A program made the translations under genes and the position numbers. Below, piece after piece: positions 16,094-19,505 of a stretch of 19,505 bases of DNA (positions are counted from its first letter, which is position 1; each line of letters begins with the position of its first letter). Source of the stretch: Candidatus Phytoplasma meliae (GTDB lineage: Bacteria; Bacillota_I; Bacilli_A; Acholeplasmatales; Acholeplasmataceae); the NCBI RefSeq assembly GCF_016876135.2, contig NZ_JACAOD020000005.1:55672-75176 (forward strand), given 5' to 3'. Below the pieces are notes generated by a model, which ran no database searches, was not told where the DNA came from, and worked only from the letters and a program-made list of their open reading frames with translations.

Positions 16094-16987
16094 ATGAAAA
16101 AGTTATTTTCTAAAAATAAGATCATTGTTTTTATTATTTTAATTTTAATCATATTAATAATTAGTTTCTTTATTTATCAATCTAATTTACCAAAACCACC
16201 AAAAAAAAGAAAAATAGTAGCCATTCCAGAGACAAAAATAAACACTATTAAAGAATGGGATGATTGTAATGAACATCGAACTCAAATTCCGAAAAATCTT
16301 AAAATGGTAGAAAAAGAATGGATTTTTTATGGTTTAAATGGATTAGGTTATTATGTTAAACAAAAAGCAATTAATGATGCCAAAATTGCTAAAATGAAAC
16401 AAGAACGCGATGAAGAGAAAATTATATTATTAAACGATCACAACCATAAAGTTGAATTGGAACAAATCGGAGTAGAAACTTATGGCAATGATTTTTATCA
16501 ACAAATTGACCAGAAATATATTACTAATCACAAAATAGAAGCAGATATTCAAAAACTAAAAGGAATCAAATCAATCCAAGAACGTTTACAAACTCAAAAA
16601 GAACCCCAAGATTTATTAATGGGAGAGATGGATGATGTGTTTTTGGATACTCCTTTTTCAGAATGGAAAGATTACTTTGGACGATCAGGGTTTTATGCAC
16701 AAGATCTTGATAATTTGTTATGGGTTCTTTATTCTGGTTGTAACTTTGATATAGAACACCCCGAAGACCCTAATATTGTTAAAATCATCTATAAAGGCCC
16801 TAAATATTTAATTGATTTGGATAAAGATTATTATGTTGGAGGAACAGTTTTAAACACTAATCAATTTTATTATGATCGCGGTGTAAAAATGCCTGTAAAA
16901 AAAACCTATCATCTTCATTTTAACCCAGTCCGTAATACCATCAGTGTCTTTACTGAAAAATTTAATACTGGTATAACTGAATTATAG
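16094..16987 (+). CDS. Membrane-anchored protein sharing the AAA ATPase C-terminal domain, 297 aa
   Basis: A basic N-terminus and one strongly hydrophobic helix (about 10-29) anchor the protein. The middle (30-170) is charged and partly helical. The last 126 residues, from DLLMGEMDDV onward, are identical to the end of the AAA ATPase at 10733, because the DNA is a perfect 408-base copy. Before the copy the two proteins also share a short motif, VEK-W-F--LNG (residues about 72-84 here), so they may be distant paralogues or one the source of the other. There is no ATPase module. AAGGGAG precedes the ATG, and the gene has its own promoter. It may compete with or join the ATPase through the shared domain. 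Confidence 0.75.
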   Translation: MKKLFSKNKIIVFIILILIILIISFFIYQSNLPKPPKKRKIVAIPETKINTIKEWDDCNEHRTQIPKNLKMVEKEWIFYGLNGLGYYVKQKAINDAKIAKMKQERDEEKIILLNDHNHKVELEQIGVETYGNDFYQQIDQKYITNHKIEADIQKLKGIKSIQERLQTQKEPQDLLMGEMDDVFLDTPFSEWKDYFGRSGFYAQDLDNLLWVLYSGCNFDIEHPEDPNIVKIIYKGPKYLIDLDKDYYVGGTVLNTNQFYYDRGVKMPVKKTYHLHFNPVRNTISVFTEKFNTGITEL

Positions 16988-17015
16988 TTAAAAATAAGTA
17001 AAAAGAAAGGAAAAA
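16608..17015 (+). repeat. 408-base perfect direct repeat, copy 2
   Basis: Identical to 12591-12998. It covers the shared C-terminal domain, the stop codon and the AAAGGAAAAA ribosome binding region. After this copy the sequence diverges at once: a short ATG ORF follows here, while the 243-residue membrane gene follows copy 1. Confidence 0.97.
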
Positions 17016-17019
17016 TAAA

Positions 17020-17079
17020 ATGGGAGTAAAAAGATTTAAGAAAATTGGTTTAAGTTTAAAGAATATCGTTTATAATTAA
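17020..17079 (+). pseudogene. Truncated start of a basic protein (19 codons)
   Basis: ATG 17020 stands behind the AAAGGAAAAA ribosome binding region copied with the 408-base repeat. The peptide is short and basic (starting MGVKRFKKIG) and stops at 17079, just before the transposase gene. In copy 1 the corresponding position starts the Lys-rich membrane protein at 13002. This may be the 5' stub of a similar gene cut off by insertion of the IS3-type element; a chance ORF is the alternative. Confidence 0.3.
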
Positions 17080-17114
17080 AAATGGTTAAAAAATAAACAG
17101 GAATGAGTTTTTAA

Positions 17115-18278
17115 TTGCTAAAGAAATTAAATTTTTACTCCCTAAAAATTAAACTTAAAGCCATTTTTATGAAAGAAAGTGGAAAATCTAACCAAGAAAT
17201 TCAAAAACAATTAAAAATTAAAAATCGCAGTCAGATTTATACTTGGGTTGGGTTGTATGAAAAAGAAGGTGCAAGTCGTTTAGAACGAACAGTTGGTAGG
17301 AAGAAGAAAGAAAAGAAACCAACAAGTGAAAATAATTTGATTAAAACTATCATCAAAAAGAAACTTGCCAATACATTTAGAAAAAACAGAAAATTATATT
17401 TAGATATTATTGACCAATATAAAAAAGATGTATCTTTGAACCAATTAATAAAATGGCTTAATATTTCTAAAAATAGTTATTATCGGTGGCTAGAACAAAG
17501 TATGAATCCTAGGCCACATAATGACTTGGAAAAAGCATTGTTTCAAATATGCAAACAAAACTCATATATTACAACAGATGGGAGAAGAAAAAGACGCTTA
17601 GGATATCGGGTAGTTCATCAAGAATTAAAGGGGGATGGATTTGAGATTAATGCTAAAACAGTATTAAAATTGATGCATAAATTTGGCTTGTTATCTGAAA
17701 GAATCAAGCGCAAACCGCAATATTATTATGATTTAGCTATTAAAAAAGAAAACAACTTAAAAAACTTAATTCAAAATAATTATGAAACAAAACATTCATT
17801 AGAAAAATTATGCACTGATATCACATATATTCCTTTTGGGACTAATAACAAAAAATTATTTGTATCAGCTGTGATGGATTTACACAACCGCGAAATTATT
17901 AGTTATAATATTTCTAAAGTTGCAGATGTTAATTTTGTCTTGGATATTTTAAAAGATATCCCAAAATTAAAAAAACCTTGTGTGATTCATTCTGATAGAG
18001 GTAGTGTTTATACTTCTAAAAAATATCAAACTTATTTAAAAAATAATAATTTAATTGCAAGTTATTCAGCAATAGGTACGCCAACTGATAATGCCTGTAT
18101 GGAATCATTTTGGGGGAATATGAAACGCGAAACTATACATTATGAAAAAATGCAAAATCTTAATGAATTTCAAGTTAAAGAAATTATAAATAATTATATT
18201 AAATATTATAATGCTTATCGAAAAATAAAAGTCTTAAACTATTTATCACCTTTGGAATATAAAAATATTAATAAATAA
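17115..18278 (+). CDS. tra5: IS3 family (IS150 group) transposase
   Basis: Full-length single-frame transposase of 387 residues that would cut and join insertion-sequence DNA. Residues about 10-60 form the helix-turn-helix that IS3 elements normally encode in orfA. A second helix-rich DNA-binding region follows (about 135-195). The rve catalytic core has D235 (TDITYI), D294 (HSDRG) and E330 (NACMESFWG), giving the D,D(35)E spacing. Most IS3 elements need a -1 frameshift to join orfA and orfB; here both are already one ORF, as in phytoplasma tra5 genes. The start TTG 17115 keeps the first helix whole; ATG 17169 is the alternative and would shorten it. No flanking inverted repeats could be recognised, so the element's ends are undefined and its mobility uncertain. 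Confidence 0.92.
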   Translation: MLKKLNFYSLKIKLKAIFMKESGKSNQEIQKQLKIKNRSQIYTWVGLYEKEGASRLERTVGRKKKEKKPTSENNLIKTIIKKKLANTFRKNRKLYLDIIDQYKKDVSLNQLIKWLNISKNSYYRWLEQSMNPRPHNDLEKALFQICKQNSYITTDGRRKRRLGYRVVHQELKGDGFEINAKTVLKLMHKFGLLSERIKRKPQYYYDLAIKKENNLKNLIQNNYETKHSLEKLCTDITYIPFGTNNKKLFVSAVMDLHNREIISYNISKVADVNFVLDILKDIPKLKKPCVIHSDRGSVYTSKKYQTYLKNNNLIASYSAIGTPTDNACMESFWGNMKRETIHYEKMQNLNEFQVKEIINNYIKYYNAYRKIKVLNYLSPLEYKNINK

Positions 18279-18292
18279 ATGATTAAATTTAA

Positions 18293-18317
18293 TGCCCTCG
18301 ATTAAGGAGGGCAATTT
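18293..18317 (+). terminator. Terminator after the transposase gene
   Basis: G+C-rich 7-bp stem TGCCCTC (18293-18299) with GAGGGCA (18307-18313), then a short ATTT, starting 14 bases after the transposase stop. The stem stands out in this A+T-rich region. Confidence 0.65.
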
Positions 18318-18563
18318 GTGTTGGTTTTTAATTCTTAGGGTTAAAATTGATTTACATTTTAAAACCACAATACACTTAAAACACATTATTTTGCCCCTAT
18401 ATAACGTTTTAAATTAAAATTAGAAGTTTATCACTAACTACAAATATAAACCCATTTAAAGGGTAATATTTTGAGTTTTTATTTTTTTATTAGTTAATTT
18501 ATTTTCTTAATCCTTATTTTTTAGATAATTTCGTAAAAAAATTATTTTATTTAAATTTTAGTA
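18318..18563. other. Intergenic stretch with no recognised gene
   Basis: Very A+T-rich. I see no ORF with a ribosome binding site on either strand, no tRNA-like fold and no clear insertion-sequence end. With the flanking elements it forms a gap of 460 bases between the transposase stop and the small ORF at 18739. The right part of that gap holds a promoter and a hairpin, listed separately. Confidence 0.6.
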
Positions 18564-18593
18564 TTGACAAGAATCTAAATATAAGAGTATAAT
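18564..18593 (+). promoter_or_regulatory. Consensus sigma-A promoter P1
   Basis: A perfect TTGACA (18564-18569) and a perfect TATAAT (18588-18593) with 18 bases between. It is one of the best promoters in the window, yet no ORF follows. The transcript would start near 18600 and run straight into the hairpin at 18609. Confidence 0.75.
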
Positions 18594-18599
18594 ATATAT

Positions 18600-18671
18600 G
18601 AAGCAAATATATAAGAAAGAAATAAAAACTATTCAAAAGTTTTTATTTCTTTCTTATATTATATTTTTTTT
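18600..18671 (+). ncRNA. Possible short hairpin RNA driven by P1
   Basis: A perfect 22-bp inverted repeat (18609-18630 with 18638-18659) with a 7-base loop is followed by eight T (18664-18671). The predicted RNA of about 70 nt would consist almost wholly of this hairpin. It could be a small RNA, a leader whose own terminator stops transcription, or just a terminator whose promoter drives readthrough. Start and end are inferred from signals. Confidence 0.45.
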
Positions 18672-18685
18672 AAAAAATATTAAAT

Positions 18686-18744
18686 AAATTATAAATATTT
18701 TTCTTGTTGACATAAATCTATTTTGAGTTATAATAAAAATGATT
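18686..18744 (+). repeat. Promoter repeat, copy 1 (contains P2)
   Basis: Similar over 59 bases to 19121-19179 in the same orientation. The core ATAAATCTATTTTGAGTTAT and the next seven bases (18712-18738) match perfectly. The copy holds the -10 box and spacer of P2. The -35 box differs by one base between copies. Confidence 0.85.
18707..18734 (+). promoter_or_regulatory. Consensus promoter P2
   Basis: TTGACA (18707-18712) and TATAAT (18729-18734) are spaced by 16 bases. The ATG of a 39-codon ORF begins only four bases after the -10 box, so any message would have virtually no leader. The surrounding sequence (18686-18744) is repeated at 19121-19179. Confidence 0.7.
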
Positions 18745-18858
18745 CCGTTTGAAATTTGGTTGTTAATGTTAGTTATTTTATTAACATTATTCTGGTTTAA
18801 ATGGGATTATAAAAAAACAGTACAATTGTATTACTCTTTTTTTCAAGTAGGCAGGTAA
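18739..18858 (+). CDS. Candidate leaderless hydrophobic peptide, 39 aa
   Basis: ATG 18739 opens an ORF whose residues 6-20 are almost wholly hydrophobic (Ile, Trp, Leu, Met, Phe), followed by a basic KWDYKK segment and a polar aromatic tail. Size and plan resemble small membrane toxins of type I toxin-antitoxin systems, for example the holin-like toxin peptides. This is resemblance only. There is no ribosome binding site; translation would need a leaderless message from P2. If transcription starts seven or more bases after the -10 box, the ATG is not complete in the RNA. The ATG is not preserved in the second copy of the promoter. Strong hairpins follow three bases after the stop. A real peptide and a purely non-coding RNA are both possible. 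Confidence 0.35.
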   Translation: MIPFEIWLLMLVILLTLFWFKWDYKKTVQLYYSFFQVGR

Positions 18859-18860
18859 GA

Positions 18861-18888
18861 AAATAGAACCTCTGGGGAGGTTCTATTT
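18861..18888 (+). terminator. Hairpin after the 39-codon ORF
   Basis: A perfect 12-bp stem, AAATAGAACCTC (18861-18872) with GAGGTTCTATTT (18877-18888), and a TGGG loop. The stem is stable, but the following tract is only moderately T-rich. Confidence 0.7.
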
Positions 18889-18892
18889 CTAT

Positions 18893-18926
18893 AATAACGG
18901 TATCTTTTTGCACCGTTATTTTTATT
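18893..18926 (+). terminator. Second tandem terminator
   Basis: A 9-bp stem, AATAACGGT (18893-18901) with ACCGTTATT (18912-18920), and a 10-base loop, followed by a T-rich tract to 18926. It stands four bases after the previous hairpin, giving a double terminator for the P2 transcript. Confidence 0.7.
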
Positions 18927-18953
18927 TTAAAATAAAAAAACATATTGTATCAA

Positions 18954-18991
18954 CTCCTTTCGCAAGTAGGTTACACACCTTTCGAAAGGAG
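18954..18991. other. Structured hairpin element containing a 12-base palindrome
   Basis: CTCCTTTCG (18954-18962) pairs with CGAAAGGAG (18983-18991), and inside it AGGT (18968-18971) pairs with ACCT (18977-18980). CCTTTCGAAAGG (18978-18989) is also a perfect palindrome, a possible protein-binding site. There is no T run, so termination is unlikely. The loop CAAGTAGG occurs also at 18844-18851, at the end of the 39-codon ORF. Confidence 0.5.
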
Positions 18992-19003
18992 ATCAAACGT
19001 TAA

Positions 19004-19028
19004 CACCTTCCAAAAGGTGCTTATTTTT
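19004..19028 (+). terminator. Small terminator-like hairpin
   Basis: CACCTT (19004-19009) pairs with AAGGTG (19014-19019) around a CCAA loop, followed by a T-rich tract. No ORF precedes it on the plus strand, so it may end an RNA that includes the hairpin at 18954. Confidence 0.5.
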
Positions 19029-19059
19029 AGTATAACACAATTTATTACGAAGAATTCAT

Positions 19060-19090
19060 AAAGACTCTAAATCATTAGAGTCTTTTTTTT
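19060..19090 (+). terminator. Strong rho-independent terminator
   Basis: A perfect 11-bp stem, AAAGACTCTAA (19060-19070) with TTAGAGTCTTT (19075-19085), and an ATCA loop, ending in a T run to 19090. It is a textbook terminator with no gene before it within 200 bases. Confidence 0.8.
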
Positions 19091-19120
19091 ATATCTTTTT
19101 TTAGAACTAGGAGTTGAAAT

Positions 19121-19179
19121 AAATTACAAATAATTTTTATGTTGATATAAATCTATTTTGAGTTATAATAAAAGTAATT
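19121..19179 (+). repeat. Promoter repeat, copy 2 (contains P3)
   Basis: Second copy of the sequence at 18686-18744, 435 bases downstream. It keeps promoter P3, but the base following the A run is G, so the ATG of the 39-codon ORF is absent here. Confidence 0.85.
19142..19169 (+). promoter_or_regulatory. Promoter P3
   Basis: TTGATA (19142-19147) and TATAAT (19164-19169) with 16 bases between, the same spacer as P2. A hairpin follows about 25 bases later and no ORF starts, so the product would be a short RNA. Confidence 0.6.
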
Positions 19180-19194
19180 AATAAACAATTTGTG

Positions 19195-19229
19195 TTTTTA
19201 AGAAAAAATTATATTTTTTTTCTTAAAAA
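19195..19229 (+). other. Hairpin directly downstream of P3
   Basis: A 14-bp stem, TTTTTAAGAAAAAA (19195-19208) with its complement at 19216-19229, and a 7-base loop. It lies at the same place relative to P3 as the hairpin at 18609 relative to P1. There is no distinct T run after it. Confidence 0.55.
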
Positions 19230-19423
19230 ATGTTGTTCTTATCCAGTGTCATTTTCGTGGAGCTTATCATTCATAACACTGTTTCTCTTTTCTTCGATAT
19301 CTAAATTACAAAATCGACTTCCAAAAATTAAAATAAATTTATAATAGTTATAATACACAACTATATTCAAAAAAAATATTTTAACTATTATGCCTACAAT
19401 TATACACCAAAAAAAAAAAAAAA
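19230..19423. other. Intergenic stretch without a supported gene
   Basis: A+T-rich DNA ending in 15 A (19409-19423). A minus-strand frame is open here but has no ribosome binding site. From 18859 to the end of the window I see no supported protein gene, only the promoters, hairpins and repeats listed. Confidence 0.5.
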
Positions 19424-19482
19424 CAAGTTTTATGCTCATATAATCTTGATATCTGAGTATTTTACTTGTTTTTTTATATTTT
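19424..19482. repeat. Right copy of 59-base terminal direct repeat
   Basis: Matches 1-59 at 55 of 59 positions. An A run before it and a T run after it flank inverted arms (AACAAGT with ACTTGTT, and CTCA with TGAG further in), so it could fold into a terminator-like hairpin in both directions. It may mark the right edge of the mobile unit. Confidence 0.75.
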
Positions 19483-19505
19483 AAAGAATATTTTATTTAA
19501 AATAA

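Larger units (their letters stand above)
1..19482. mobile_element. PMU-like mobile region bounded by direct repeats
   Basis: The window carries dnaB, tmk, an HU-like gene, an FtsH-like AAA ATPase, small membrane and secreted proteins and an IS3-type transposase. These are typical members of phytoplasma potential mobile units. Near-identical 59-base sequences lie at both ends. Other common PMU genes (dnaG, ssb, a sigma factor) are not visible here, so the unit may be reduced or may continue outside the window. No target-site duplication could be established. The exact limits are inference. Confidence 0.4.

Noticed and set aside
18797..18943. Minus-strand ORF of 48 codons with AAAGGAG ten bases before its ATG
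   Set aside because: It runs antisense through the 39-codon ORF and two perfect terminator hairpins, and the peptide shows no recognisable plan. The apparent ribosome binding site is an arm of the hairpin at 18954. An antisense RNA remains possible, but a protein is not supported.
19020..19060. Possible minus-strand promoter (TATACT as complement of 19027-19032) for an antisense RNA to the P2 transcript
   Set aside because: No acceptable -35 box lies at the expected distance, so it is not listed as a feature.
19239..19439. Minus-strand ORF of 66 codons, very hydrophobic N-terminal half, starting inside the right terminal repeat
   Set aside because: There is no ribosome binding site before the ATG. 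The Phe/Lys-rich part comes from a 15-A run, and the frame crosses low-complexity DNA. It looks like chance.
1..19482. Terminal repeat as a simple circular-contig overlap
   Set aside because: The two copies differ at four positions and the bases after them diverge, so they are not the same sequence read twice.
1..19505. CRISPR array, tRNA or rRNA genes
   Set aside because: No regularly spaced repeats with spacers and no cloverleaf or rRNA-like stretch were seen. The repeats present are single pairs far apart.

Overview
The window is strongly A+T-rich, with Lys/Asn/Ile-rich proteins and TGA used as an ordinary stop codon (for example at the end of the thymidylate kinase gene), which argues against a Mycoplasma or Spiroplasma. 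Together with the linked set dnaB - tmk - HU-like gene - FtsH-like AAA ATPase - IS3-type transposase, this points to a 'Candidatus Phytoplasma' chromosome and a region of the 'potential mobile unit' (PMU) type. Organism and PMU assignment are inference from gene content; no marker gene is present.

Layout. Positions 1-59 and 19424-19482 carry near-identical copies (4 differences) of an imperfect palindrome, so most of the window lies between two direct repeats. A single large minus-strand gene (266-4588) follows. It encodes a one-polypeptide restriction-modification enzyme with an Mrr-like nuclease, an SF2 helicase, an N6-adenine methylase and a probable target-recognition region (Type ISP architecture). 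A strong hairpin terminator (4676-4727) separates it from a long plus-strand operon that starts with dnaB at 4754 and runs almost without gaps to 16017.

The operon has two halves. The first (4754-8312) is DNA-directed: DnaB helicase, a small membrane protein, a candidate PD-(D/E)XK-type nuclease, thymidylate kinase, a Cys-cluster protein, a 34-residue peptide and an HU-like protein. The second (8333-16017) encodes almost only membrane-anchored and coiled-coil proteins around one AAA ATPase that resembles FtsH but has no HEXXH protease site. One gene there has lost its start codon (9655-9912). Another pair is split at a 14-A run and may be one gene read by slippage (13002-16017).

A separately promoted gene (16094-16987) ends with the same domain as the AAA ATPase. 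The two share a 408-base segment that is identical base for base (12591-12998 and 16608-17015). An intact IS3/IS150-type transposase gene follows (17115-18278).

The last 1.2 kb has no long gene but is dense with signals: three good sigma-A-type promoters, of which two are copies of one another, at least eight hairpins, and a 39-codon hydrophobic ORF whose ATG lies only 4 bases after a -10 box. This stretch looks like a set of very short transcription units. A small RNA or small-toxin locus is the most interesting possibility, but it is unproven.
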